The notes beneath the pieces were generated by a model, which did not search any database, was not told the origin of the DNA, and saw nothing but the letters and a program-made list of their open reading frames with translations. This document shows positions 8,173 to 15,782 of a stretch of DNA of 46,046 nt, piece by piece. Position 1 is the first letter of the stretch, and each line of letters begins with the position of its first letter. Source of the DNA: Lachnospiraceae bacterium (GTDB lineage Bacteria > Bacillota > Clostridia > Lachnospirales > Lachnospiraceae); assembly GCA_017552715.1 (NCBI GenBank), contig JAFZOW010000090.1:1-46046 (forward strand), in the 5' to 3' direction. The translations under genes were made by a program, and so were the position numbers.

Positions 8173-8616
8173 ATGGAAAGAGTTAAGAATATGCTGTGCG
8201 CTTTAAGAGATGGAGTGTCTTACGTTTTTTCATGGATGGTGATCTGCTGTGTGGTACTATCACTTATAAGCGGAAACAGGGAGATCTCGGTCGGATTCCT
8301 TATAAAGCTCTTTGGTTTATGTCTGTGGGGCGTGATCTCGTTCATAGTATGTTTCAGGAACGCGAAGGTTCAGAAGAAGGGATTTGTCTTTTCACTTACG
8401 CTTTTTTATTTCCTTTTTATACCCGTTGAGGTTCTCATGTTTTATGCAATGCGGATCTTCACCGGAGCGGGAAACGCTGTTGCGTGGATCGTTTTTGGTA
8501 TCATCATCATCACCACCTATCTGATCTCGCTGCTTATCGACCATTTTGTCATGAAACGAAATGCTGAGATATACACGCAGAAAATGATGGATTATGTTTC
8601 CGGGGATCGGCAGTGA
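8173..8616 (+). CDS. DUF3021-like membrane protein, LytTR partner
   Basis: A 147-aa protein with four predicted TM helices (about 16-35, 42-62, 72-94, 102-124) and a short charged C-terminal tail. Size, topology and position directly after a stand-alone LytTR gene match DUF3021 proteins, which are thought to hold the regulator inactive at the membrane; that role is known for related streptococcal systems and inferred here. ATG 8173 lies 3 nt after the LytTR stop, so the two are certainly co-transcribed. Its own stop overlaps a further ATG (TGATG at 8614-8618), which opens a small, apparently broken reading frame. Confidence 0.85.
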   Translation: MERVKNMLCALRDGVSYVFSWMVICCVVLSLISGNREISVGFLIKLFGLCLWGVISFIVCFRNAKVQKKGFVFSLTLFYFLFIPVEVLMFYAMRIFTGAGNAVAWIVFGIIIITTYLISLLIDHFVMKRNAEIYTQKMMDYVSGDRQ

Positions 8617-8718
8617 TGGCGGAAGACATTAAAGAGTATGTAAAAAAACCATGAATTGTTTTTCCATAAAAAAGACGGGGTTGATCCGTATCTGTTATCA
8701 GTCGGATCGATCCCATAA
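8616..8718 (+). pseudogene. Possible frameshifted small gene after DUF3021
   Basis: An ATG overlaps the DUF3021 stop (TGATG) and opens a 12-codon frame ending at 8654. The frame breaks in a run of seven A (8642-8648). If one A were absent, reading would continue in a protein-like frame through HELFFHKKDG and DPYLLSVGSIP to TAA at 8716-8718, giving a 33-residue product. This fits a recent indel in a homopolymer, a phase-variable mini-gene or a sequencing error. No homologue is recognised; chance cannot be excluded. Confidence 0.3.
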
Positions 8719-8781
8719 TCTGAGATCGAAATCACCCGACCGGATCATCATAAGATCATGAAAGCAAGGAGAAGGTGAAAA

Positions 8782-9195
8782 ATGAAAAAAAACAGCTTAC
8801 GTCAGATCGTCACTTCTGTTATCCTTATTTTGGCGGATATCGCACTGATCATTGTGCTGGTGAAACTGTTAAGATGGCCGCTCATCGATATCATCGGCTT
8901 TGACATATGTGATTACGAGGGACGGGATGATGTCGTTCAGGGCTTCCGGGTATACAGATTCGGAGCCGGCTGTTTTGAGTATCTCTTTGTGCTGTTAAAA
9001 GCTGCAGTGCTGATCGTTCTGGAGAAGATAACATATAAGCGCTGTAAAGGCCCTAGGGTATTCTTTATCATAGCGATCATCCTGCATGTGATCCTGTTAT
9101 TGTTGTGCATTGCATATGTATACCGCTTTCTTGACGGAAATAATATCTTCTGGCTTCTGCGATATTTCCTTACCGGCGAGGAAGCGCCGTTTTAA
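8782..9195 (+). CDS. Three-TM hypothetical membrane protein
   Basis: Unrecognised 137-aa membrane protein. Hydrophobic helices are at about 9-30, 64-84 and 89-115. The loop between the first two (about 32-62) is polar with several acidic residues and Arg, and probably lies outside the membrane. The basic N-terminus (MKKNSLRQ) suggests N-in topology. ATG 8782 has AAGGAG 9 nt upstream. A gap of about 165 nt separates it from the LytTR/DUF3021 unit, so it may be independent of it. No domain or catalytic residue is visible. Confidence 0.65.
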   Translation: MKKNSLRQIVTSVILILADIALIIVLVKLLRWPLIDIIGFDICDYEGRDDVVQGFRVYRFGAGCFEYLFVLLKAAVLIVLEKITYKRCKGPRVFFIIAIILHVILLLLCIAYVYRFLDGNNIFWLLRYFLTGEEAPF

Positions 9196-9226
9196 TAGAG
9201 CCGGAATGACGAGGCGGAGATAAAAG

Positions 9227-9664
9227 TTGTACCTTCTCAGTAAGCTTCTGGAAAAATATATAAGGGATAAGGATTCGATAAACTGTCGGCATGATCTTCT
9301 TTATCTGAATGGCCTGATAGAAGATATGTCTTTGATGGATATTGCGTATGCTGATGATGTAGCCTGTGTACGTGATACTTTTGAGAACCTGATGGAGGAG
9401 CTCTGTCTTCTGAAAAGATATGGCTGCGATGACGTAAACCTGAGTCTGCTCCTTAGGGTGGCTTTGGACGAATATCGAAACGGATATTATGATTCGGCAT
9501 GCGATTTTCTTTACTATAGACCCAATGTGGCAGAGATGATAAAGTTTCCGTATAGGATCGATTATTCATCTGATGATGATGCATACCATATAAACGGTAT
9601 GGAACCGGGGAAAGCTGAAGAATTTGCAACGGATTTTCTGAACAGAGAACTCTTGAATAGGTAA
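9227..9664 (+). CDS. Hypothetical soluble protein with TTG start
   Basis: Unrecognised 145-aa acidic protein, mostly helical in character, with no TM segment or signal peptide. The frame opens with TTG at 9227, 7 nt after GGAG (9216-9219); no ATG near the N-terminus gives a sensible start. The C-terminal half contains a run of Asp (SSDDDAYH), then GMEPGKAEEFA. It follows the three-TM gene by about 30 nt, so co-transcription is likely. Its stop codon lies in the first arm of a terminator. Short acidic proteins of this kind are sometimes immunity proteins, but nothing here proves that. Confidence 0.6.
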   Translation: MYLLSKLLEKYIRDKDSINCRHDLLYLNGLIEDMSLMDIAYADDVACVRDTFENLMEELCLLKRYGCDDVNLSLLLRVALDEYRNGYYDSACDFLYYRPNVAEMIKFPYRIDYSSDDDAYHINGMEPGKAEEFATDFLNRELLNR

Positions 9665-9683
9665 TGAATTACCTATGTTTTTT
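9657..9683 (+). terminator. Intrinsic terminator overlapping a stop codon
   Basis: Arms ATAGGTAA (9657-9664) and TTACCTAT (9669-9676), 4-nt loop TGAA, then T6 (9678-9683). The preceding gene's TAA (9662-9664) forms the top of the left arm. It separates the unknown gene from the GH3 gene. Confidence 0.7.
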
Positions 9684-9747
9684 GCTGTTATGGGAAACAG
9701 GCAGGTAAAGATCACAGGTCTCAGTTTATACGGAGGAAGTGGAGATA

Positions 9748-11946
9748 ATGGATAAGAAAGCTCTGGAAACATTACTGAGTGATATGTCGACGGAAGAAAA
9801 AGTGATGCAGCTGGTACAGATCCCGGGCTCGGAGTACGAGGCCGATGCGGAGATAACCGGAGTTGAAAGAGGCCAGGTAAAAGAAAGCGTAAAGAGACTG
9901 GCCGGAAGTACCCTGGGGATATGGGGCAGCAAAAGGCTTAAGAAGATACAGGAACAGTATATGAAGGAGCACCCGCATCATATCCCGCTCATGTTCATGC
10001 TTGATGTGATCCACGGACATAAGACGGTCCTGCCCTGTCCCCTGGGTCAGGGGGCAAGCTTTGATCCGGAGGCGGTAAGGAAGGGGGCTGCCATGCAGGC
10101 GAAAGAGGCTGCCGCCGACGGTGTTCATGCCACCTTCTCCCCTATGGCAGATCTTTGCAGGGATGCGAGATGGGGCAGGATCATGGAATCCACCGGGGAA
10201 GACAAGCTTCTGAATTCCCGTATGGCAGCGGCCATGGTGGAGGGTTATCAGGGGGAGGACCTGAAAGACTCCGCCCATATAGCAGCCTGTGTAAAGCATT
10301 TCGCGGCTTACGGAGCTGCCGAAGGCGGAAGGGATTACAACAATACCGAGCTTTCGGAGCATACGCTCAGGGAGCATTACCTCCGGGCATACGGCGAAGC
10401 CATAAAGAAAGACCCGGTCATGGTCATGACTTCCTTTAACAGTATAAACGGTATTCCTGCCACCGGAAATACATTCCTTATGAAAAAGGTATTAAGGGAA
10501 GAGTTTGGTTTTAAAGGTGTGCTGATCTCCGACTGGGGCGCTGTGGGAGAAATGATAAATCACGGCTATGCCGAGGACCGGAAGGATGCCGCCCTTAAGG
10601 GGATGATGGCAGGGGTGGATATCGATATGTGTTCCGGCTGCTACAGTGCACATCTCGAGGAACTGGTAAACAGCGGAGCCGTCCCCATGAAGCTGCTGGA
10701 TGAGGCGGTCCTGCGGGTCCTCAACATGAAAAACGAACTTGGGCTTTTTGAAGATCCCTTCCGGGGGATCGATACGGATGCCGGACCCGTGATAAGCGAA
10801 GAAAGCAGGAACCTGGCAAGAGAGGCTGCCGCCGCCGGTCTGGTGCTCCTTGAAAACAAAGGAAAAGCACTGCCCCTGCGAAAAGAAAAGAATGCTTTTA
10901 TCGGGCCGTATGCCGATACAAAAAGGCTTCAGAGCTCATGGGCTTTTTCAGGCGATGACGAAAATACCGTAAGCCTGTGGGAAGCGGCTTTGGAGCTGTA
11001 TGGGCCGGAAGCTCTTAAAACAGCTGCCGGCTGCACCATGCTGGATCAGGATGCCGTAACAGCGAGGGGTCAGCGTCATGTGGATCACTGGCAGGAGGAA
11101 AACGACAGGCTCCTGACGGAGGCTGTAAGCGCCGCGGAATGGGCGGATACCGTGATCTTATGCCTGGGAGAGGACAGCGCCCAGTCCGGGGAGGCCACGA
11201 GCAAGGCGAGTCTTAAGCTTCCCGCGGTGCAGCTCAGGCTCTTAAGTGAGATCAAAAAAACGGGGAAGCGTATCGTAACACTGGTATTTACGGGGAGACC
11301 GCTTGAACTTATGGAAGTACGGGAGCTTTCGGATGCACTGATGATCTGCTGGCTGCCCGGTACCGAGGGCGGACATGCCGTGCTGGATGTCATATCGGGA
11401 AAGCGCTCTCCTTCGGGGAGACTGCCTGTAAGCTTCCCCTACACCGTGGGGCAGGAACCGCTGCATTACGATATTTATCCTACAGGGCGCCCCAAGCCCG
11501 AAAACGGGCCCTTTGAATACACTTCCAGGTATCTTGATTGCGAGAACGGAGCGCTCTATCCCTTTGGCTACGGGCTTTCGTATACATCCTTTGAATATGG
11601 CGGGGAAAAGCTGAGCGCGCAAAAGATGTCTGCCCCGGAGAGTATCACGGCTTCCGTAAAGGTAAGGAATACCGGGGATATGAGGGGGGATGTTACGGTT
11701 CAGCTTTATATAAGAGATGTATGCGCCAGCCGTGTCCGGCCCGTCAGGGAACTGGCCGGATTCAGGAAGATATCCTTAGATCCCGGAGCCGAAGAGGAAG
11801 TGAGCTTTGTCATAAATGAGGAGATGCTGCGTTTCTGGACGGCAGAGGAAAAGTGGGAGAGCGAAGCAGGAAAGTTCCTTGTCTGGATCTGCGACAGCAG
11901 CAGCGCCGGAAAGCCGCTGGAATTCCGGCTGGAGGGCCGGGCATAG
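9748..11946 (+). CDS. Glycoside hydrolase family 3 beta-glucosidase-like enzyme
   Basis: Predicted beta-glucosidase/beta-xylosidase of family GH3, 732 aa, without a signal peptide and so cytoplasmic, acting on imported oligosaccharides. The N-terminal TIM-barrel holds KHFAAYG and the nucleophile motif ISDWGAV, with the catalytic Asp at D262. The GH3 alpha/beta sandwich follows (GLVLLENKGKALPL onward, with GEDSAQSGEA). A C-terminal fibronectin-III-like domain starts at about 630 (VKVRNTGDMRGDVTVQLYI). An in-frame GTG at 9739 lies only 2 nt from the GGAGG; ATG 9748 has better spacing and is chosen. Substrate cannot be fixed from sequence. With the GH43 gene at 40.4 kb it supports a plant-fibre lifestyle. 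Confidence 0.93.
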   Translation: MDKKALETLLSDMSTEEKVMQLVQIPGSEYEADAEITGVERGQVKESVKRLAGSTLGIWGSKRLKKIQEQYMKEHPHHIPLMFMLDVIHGHKTVLPCPLGQGASFDPEAVRKGAAMQAKEAAADGVHATFSPMADLCRDARWGRIMESTGEDKLLNSRMAAAMVEGYQGEDLKDSAHIAACVKHFAAYGAAEGGRDYNNTELSEHTLREHYLRAYGEAIKKDPVMVMTSFNSINGIPATGNTFLMKKVLREEFGFKGVLISDWGAVGEMINHGYAEDRKDAALKGMMAGVDIDMCSGCYSAHLEELVNSGAVPMKLLDEAVLRVLNMKNELGLFEDPFRGIDTDAGPVISEESRNLAREAAAAGLVLLENKGKALPLRKEKNAFIGPYADTKRLQSSWAFSGDDENTVSLWEAALELYGPEALKTAAGCTMLDQDAVTARGQRHVDHWQEENDRLLTEAVSAAEWADTVILCLGEDSAQSGEATSKASLKLPAVQLRLLSEIKKTGKRIVTLVFTGRPLELMEVRELSDALMICWLPGTEGGHAVLDVISGKRSPSGRLPVSFPYTVGQEPLHYDIYPTGRPKPENGPFEYTSRYLDCENGALYPFGYGLSYTSFEYGGEKLSAQKMSAPESITASVKVRNTGDMRGDVTVQLYIRDVCASRVRPVRELAGFRKISLDPGAEEEVSFVINEEMLRFWTAEEKWESEAGKFLVWICDSSSAGKPLEFRLEGRA

Positions 11947-11982
11947 TATCATAATTCTGATTTATAAGAGGGAGAGAAAGTG

Positions 11983-12648
11983 ATGAGTGAAGAAAAAAAG
12001 AGTACGGCCGGCTGGGGAACCGTAGTAGCGGTCGTGACGGTGATAACGCTGATGGGCGTCATCTTCTTTTGGCTGAAGGGTTGTGAGCTGTATATCGGCG
12101 GCGTGATATTCAGAGATGTGCGTGCTTTGGCAGGCATGACTTTCGAGATCATAATGTTTATCTGGATCATCCTGGCAAGTGCGCTGAGCTTTAAGAAGAT
12201 CAAGGATGAAAAAGAACGGAAAAAAATGAGGGGATCCATCATAGCTGTAAGTATTGTTATGCTGGCCATGCTGGGATTCATGGCCTGGATCGTAGCGGGA
12301 GATGTGGAACGCAGCGGGAAAGCCGCCATCGCCGAAACGGATATCGGTGAAGGCCAGAGTCTGCTCCTTGCGGAGAACGAGGAGAAATTCTCCACTTCGG
12401 GTGAAAGCTTCTATGAGATCACGGTCTACTGCAGGAAAGGGATACGGCTGAAAAAGATCGGCAGGCAGGATGAATATTACTTCGCTCATAACAATATGGT
12501 CAAAAACGGCCAGTACAGGGTGGAGCGAAAGGGCGATACCGTGACGGTATATTATGATTACGGAGAGCTGATCAACGGCCTCAAATGGAAGGAGGAATAC
12601 AGTGACGATCCCCCGGAGTATATCGATAAGAACTACAGCCTGAAATAA
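11983..12648 (+). CDS. Hypothetical membrane protein with soluble C-terminal domain
   Basis: Unrecognised 221-aa protein. Three TM helices occupy about 12-32, 48-66 and 82-104, with a very basic loop between the second and third (KKIKDEKERKKMR), which should be cytoplasmic. The remaining 115 residues form a polar domain with many aromatic beta-strand-like stretches (YEITVYCRKG, DTVTVYYDYG), likely on the outer face. ATG 11983 has an 8-nt spacing from GAGGGAG; a GTG one codon earlier is possible. It lies about 35 nt after the GH3 gene with no terminator between, so it may be co-transcribed, but a functional link is not evident. Confidence 0.7.
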   Translation: MSEEKKSTAGWGTVVAVVTVITLMGVIFFWLKGCELYIGGVIFRDVRALAGMTFEIIMFIWIILASALSFKKIKDEKERKKMRGSIIAVSIVMLAMLGFMAWIVAGDVERSGKAAIAETDIGEGQSLLLAENEEKFSTSGESFYEITVYCRKGIRLKKIGRQDEYYFAHNNMVKNGQYRVERKGDTVTVYYDYGELINGLKWKEEYSDDPPEYIDKNYSLK

Positions 12649-12663
12649 AAAGCTTATGTGATC

Positions 12664-12688
12664 CCGCCGCCCTGAGCAAGGGCGGCGG
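12664..12688. other. GC-rich stem-loop between genes
   Basis: Perfect 9-bp arms CCGCCGCCC (12664-12672) and GGGCGGCGG (12680-12688) around a 7-nt loop. There is no T-run on the plus strand, so it is not a standard intrinsic terminator; it may slow 3' decay or weaken read-through into the EFR1-type gene. Confidence 0.5.
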
Positions 12689-12718
12689 ACTGTATACGGA
12701 ACGGAAAAGGAGGAGAAA

Positions 12719-13501
12719 ATGGTAGGGATATATTTAAGCGGTACCGGGAATACGAAGCACTGCCTGGAGAGATTCCTGTCCCTTCTGGATCCCGGGGCGG
12801 AGCTGATCGCCATAGAAAGCAGCGCTGCTTCCGCAGCCATAGGGGGAAATGATGAGATCGTGCTGGCCTATCCCACACAGTTTTCCAACATTCCATACAT
12901 GGTCCGCGATTTTATCCGTAATAACGGAGATGCATGGAAGGGAAAGAAGGTCTTCTGCATGACCACCATGGGGCTTTTTTCGGGAGACGGGACCGGCTGC
13001 GCCGCCAGGCTCTTAAAGAAATACGGCGCTTCTGTCAGCGGCGGTCTGCAGCTGCTCATGCCGGATGCGGTCTGCGACAGCAAGTTGCTGAAAAAGTCTG
13101 TCGAGGAGAACAAAAGGATCGTGGCGGCGGCGGATAGAAGACTGGAAAAAGCCGCAGAGGAGATACGCAGTGAAGGGAAATATCCCCGGGAAGGCCTGGG
13201 CTTTGCAGCCCATCTGGCGGGGCTCTTCGGACAGAGGCTCTGGTTTTACGGAAAGACCGCGGATTACTGTAAAAAGGTAAAGATCAGTGACGACTGTGTC
13301 GGATGCGGATCGTGCGTAAAGAACTGTCCCATGGAAAATCTTTCCATCAAAGACGGTAAGGCCGTTTCCGCAGGCCGCTGCACCATGTGTTACCGCTGTG
13401 TCAGTCAGTGCCCGAAAAAGGCGGTGACCATACTGGGGAACAGGGTTTATGAGCAGTGCCGCTATGAAAAGTATGTTCCGGAACCGGCGGACAAGCTGTA
13501 A
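12719..13501 (+). CDS. EFR1-family flavodoxin/ferredoxin fusion
   Basis: A 260-aa electron carrier. The N-terminal flavodoxin-like domain (about 1-165) has the FMN-phosphate loop SGTGNTKH near residue 7. A C-terminal bacterial ferredoxin domain carries two [4Fe-4S] motifs, CVGCGSCVKNCP near 192 and CTMCYRCVSQCP near 221. This build is that of EFR1-family ferredoxins common in anaerobic Firmicutes. It probably shuttles electrons in the cytoplasm; the partners are unknown. ATG 12719 has an AAGGAGGAG site. It follows a GC-rich hairpin and is closed by a strong terminator, so it may be a single-gene unit. No redox partner gene is adjacent. Confidence 0.87.
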   Translation: MVGIYLSGTGNTKHCLERFLSLLDPGAELIAIESSAASAAIGGNDEIVLAYPTQFSNIPYMVRDFIRNNGDAWKGKKVFCMTTMGLFSGDGTGCAARLLKKYGASVSGGLQLLMPDAVCDSKLLKKSVEENKRIVAAADRRLEKAAEEIRSEGKYPREGLGFAAHLAGLFGQRLWFYGKTADYCKKVKISDDCVGCGSCVKNCPMENLSIKDGKAVSAGRCTMCYRCVSQCPKKAVTILGNRVYEQCRYEKYVPEPADKL

Positions 13502-13524
13502 GATATAAGGGCATACGGAGGAAA

Positions 13525-13552
13525 GGACCGGTCTTTGGCCGGTCCTTTTTTT
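13525..13552 (+). terminator. Intrinsic terminator after the EFR1-type gene
   Basis: Arms GGACCGG (13525-13531) and CCGGTCC (13539-13545) with a short loop, then T7 (13546-13552). A textbook Rho-independent terminator. Confidence 0.9.
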
Positions 13553-13602
13553 GCGTAGAAAAGGTGAGCGTGTTGCAAGTGATATGCTTATTTCCATAAT
13601 AA

Positions 13603-13673
13603 TCGACTAAAAGTCGAAAAAACCATTGACAAAGATCCGAAGAGGGATTATATTAAAACCGACCGATAGTCGG
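13603..13673 (+). promoter_or_regulatory. MFS exporter promoter bracketed by twin operators
   Basis: -35 TTGACA (13626-13631), 17-nt spacer, -10 TATATT (13649-13654): near-perfect sigma-A promoter. Two 15-bp palindromes share the pattern YCGACY-N3-AGTCGR: TCGACTAAAAGTCGA (13603-13617), just upstream of -35, and CCGACCGATAGTCGG (13659-13673), over the expected start. A dimeric repressor, TetR- or MarR-like, is the natural reader. It is not identified; the neighbouring TetR has a different operator. Confidence 0.75.
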
Positions 13674-13693
13674 AAAGAAGAAAGGGGCATATC

Positions 13694-14947
13694 ATGAAGA
13701 ATAATTTTGGAAAATTCCTTATACTCTGGGCGGGGGAGCTGATCTCCTCCATCGGCAGCGGACTTACGGCATTCGGACTTGGGGTATATATTTTTCAGAA
13801 GACGGGGAGTGCCGCCAGTATGGCGCTGGTGACGCTTCTGGGTTTTCTTCCGACCCTGATCCTCAGTGTGCCAGCAGGCGTGCTGGCGGACCGTTATGAC
13901 CGGCGCCTGCTCATGATGATCGGGGACGGATTCTCGGCGCTGGGTGTCGTTTATATCCTGATCTGCATGATGCGCGGGGAAGCCGCCCTTTGGCAGATAT
14001 GCATAGGTGTTACGGTGAGCGCCGTGTTCTCGGCTCTGCTGGAGCCCTCCTTCCGTGCCACCATAACGGATCTGCTGACTAAGGAGGAGTTTTCCAGAGC
14101 CAGCGGCCTGGTCTCCCTTGCGGGCAGCGCCCGTTATCTCTTCTCCCCCGTTATTGCGGGTTTTCTGCTGACGATCAGTGATGTGAGGCTCTTACTGCTG
14201 ATCGATATCGCCTCGTTTTTCCTTACGGTGAGCGGTGCGGCCCTGGTACGGAAGGGTATAGGTTCCAAGGCTGCGGAAAAGAAAGAGGCTTTCCTTAAGA
14301 GTCTTAAGGATGGCTGGAACGCCCTGTGTGAAAAGAAGGGAGTACTGGTACTTGTGCTGATCTCCTCCGGCGTTTCCCTCTTTATGGGAATGCTGCAGAT
14401 CCTGGTGGAGCCGCTGATCCTTTCTTTCGAGGATGCGAAGACCCTGGGCATCGCTGAAACGCTCTGCGCCTGCGGCATGCTGGTGAGCAGCATACTGCTG
14501 GGGATCAAAGGGATAAAACGGAATTATGTGGCAAGCCTCGGATGGGCACTCGTACTGGCAGGGCTCTTCATGTTCGGTCTGGGACTTTTTGAGAACATGG
14601 TACCGATCTGCATCTTCGGCTTTCTCTTCTTTACCATGCTGCCGGTGGCGAACAACTGTCTGGATTATCTGGCTCGGACCAATATATCCTCCAAGGTGCA
14701 GGGCAGGGTCTGGGGGCTGATCGGTTTTATCTCCCAGCTGGGATATGTGGTGGCCTATGCGGTATCGGGGGCAGCGGCGGATGCGCTGGGACGGATCGGA
14801 GACCGGGGTGTGGGAAGAGGGGCGGCGCTGGTGATCATGGCAGCGGGGATATGTCTTGCCGCCTTTGCGATGCTGATCTTCCTGCCGAAGAGTGTAAGGG
14901 CTCTGGAGGAAGAGCCTGCGGATAATACGGGCGGGGAGCTTTCGTAA
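13694..14947 (+). CDS. Major facilitator superfamily exporter
   Basis: A 417-aa, roughly 12-TM transporter of the MFS_3/EntS-like drug or siderophore efflux type. The conserved loop-2/3 motif reads GVLADRYDRRLLM (about 56-68), matching the MFS motif A (G-x-LaDR). The second half has the usual repeat and a short charged tail. ATG 13694 has AAAGGGG upstream. It stands alone: a terminator precedes it, its own promoter is flanked by two repressor-like palindromes, and the TetR downstream starts a new unit. Inducible efflux of a toxic compound is the most likely role; the substrate is unknown. Confidence 0.9.
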   Translation: MKNNFGKFLILWAGELISSIGSGLTAFGLGVYIFQKTGSAASMALVTLLGFLPTLILSVPAGVLADRYDRRLLMMIGDGFSALGVVYILICMMRGEAALWQICIGVTVSAVFSALLEPSFRATITDLLTKEEFSRASGLVSLAGSARYLFSPVIAGFLLTISDVRLLLLIDIASFFLTVSGAALVRKGIGSKAAEKKEAFLKSLKDGWNALCEKKGVLVLVLISSGVSLFMGMLQILVEPLILSFEDAKTLGIAETLCACGMLVSSILLGIKGIKRNYVASLGWALVLAGLFMFGLGLFENMVPICIFGFLFFTMLPVANNCLDYLARTNISSKVQGRVWGLIGFISQLGYVVAYAVSGAAADALGRIGDRGVGRGAALVIMAAGICLAAFAMLIFLPKSVRALEEEPADNTGGELS

Positions 14948-14963
14948 AGTTTTCCGAAGGGGA

Positions 14964-14992
14964 TTGACAAACATAGGAACGGATGCTAAGAT
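14964..14992 (+). promoter_or_regulatory. Promoter of the TetR gene
   Basis: -35 TTGACA (14964-14969), 17-nt spacer, -10 TAAGAT (14987-14992). The -10 element overlaps the first bases of the 32-bp palindromic operator, so bound repressor would block polymerase directly. Confidence 0.8.
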
Positions 14993-15019
14993 AACATTGT
15001 TACGTAACAATGTTATCTT
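14988..15019. promoter_or_regulatory. Perfect 32-bp palindromic operator (TetR autoregulation)
   Basis: Bases 14988-15003 are the exact reverse complement of 15004-15019. Each half holds the 12-mer TAACAATGTTAT (15005-15016; inverted at 14991-15002). The palindrome runs from the -10 through the transcription start and ends 14 bp before the TetR ATG. The same 12-mer recurs upstream of the ABC exporter at 15751-15762. Confidence 0.85.
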
Positions 15020-15033
15020 TATTTGGAGAGACA

Positions 15034-15648
15034 ATGAAGCAGGACACGGATCAGAGTAAGAGAGAGCTTTTGCTGAATGCAGCGATGCAGGAGTTCACGG
15101 AAAAGGGATACAATAAAGCTTCCCTCCGTACCATATGTTCCCGGGCCGGCGTTACCACGGGAGCCCTGTATTTCTTTTTCGAGAATAAAGCCGATCTCTT
15201 TGCGGCGATCGTCGATCCTCCCATCACAGGGCTTAGGAAGATCATATTCGATCACTTCATGGAAGACAGCGCCCGGGTGTCGGAGATTCATTCCATCGAG
15301 GACAGCGATATGGACCATAAGGACATAAGCGATAAGTTGGTGGATCACATCTACGATAACTACGAAAGCTTTATCCTTGTGCTCACAGCCTCCGAAAACA
15401 CGGTCTATGAGAATATCGTGGACGAGTTCGTAAAGCTGACCGAACGTTCCGTGCCTATGATGATCAGCGCCATCCCCGGCTATACCTATGACGGGTATAT
15501 GGCCCACTGGATGGCTCATATTTCCATAGATGCTTACATACAGGTGATAAAGCACGAAAGGGACAGGGAGAAAGCAAGGGGGATGCTGGGAAATATCATG
15601 AACTACCTTGTTAAGGGCTGGGTAGAGCTGGTGATGATAAAAAGTTGA
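15034..15648 (+). CDS. TetR/AcrR-family transcriptional regulator
   Basis: A 204-aa repressor. The N-terminal helix-turn-helix (about 10-55) has the family pattern ELLLNAAMQEFTEKGYNKASL followed by GVTTGALYFFFENKADLF; the C-terminal ligand-binding part (about 70-200) is helical with no recognisable specificity. A longer frame begins at 15010 inside the operator, upstream of any likely ribosome site; ATG 15034 with GGAG (15025-15028) is right. It probably represses itself through the 32-bp palindrome and the ABC/FtsX exporter through the matching site at 15748-15764. The inducer is unknown, perhaps the exported compound. Confidence 0.93.
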   Translation: MKQDTDQSKRELLLNAAMQEFTEKGYNKASLRTICSRAGVTTGALYFFFENKADLFAAIVDPPITGLRKIIFDHFMEDSARVSEIHSIEDSDMDHKDISDKLVDHIYDNYESFILVLTASENTVYENIVDEFVKLTERSVPMMISAIPGYTYDGYMAHWMAHISIDAYIQVIKHERDREKARGMLGNIMNYLVKGWVELVMIKS

Positions 15649-15747
15649 ACACAGCTTTCATACACAAAAGAACAGATAAAACGTACACGACCGCTTTGAA
15701 CGGATGAAGAATAGTACTTCCGGGATAAGCGGAAAAAAATAACAATT

Positions 15748-15764
15748 ACATAACAATGTTATGT
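15748..15764. promoter_or_regulatory. Second TetR-type operator, before ABC exporter
   Basis: Dyad ACATAAC-AAT-GTTATGT (15748-15764). The stretch matches 15 of 17 bases of the right half of the 32-bp operator and shares the 12-mer TAACAATGTTAT. It sits about 20 bp before the ABC ATPase start. No convincing -35/-10 pair was found here. Confidence 0.7.
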
Positions 15765-15782
15765 AGCGAAAGGAGAATAGAT

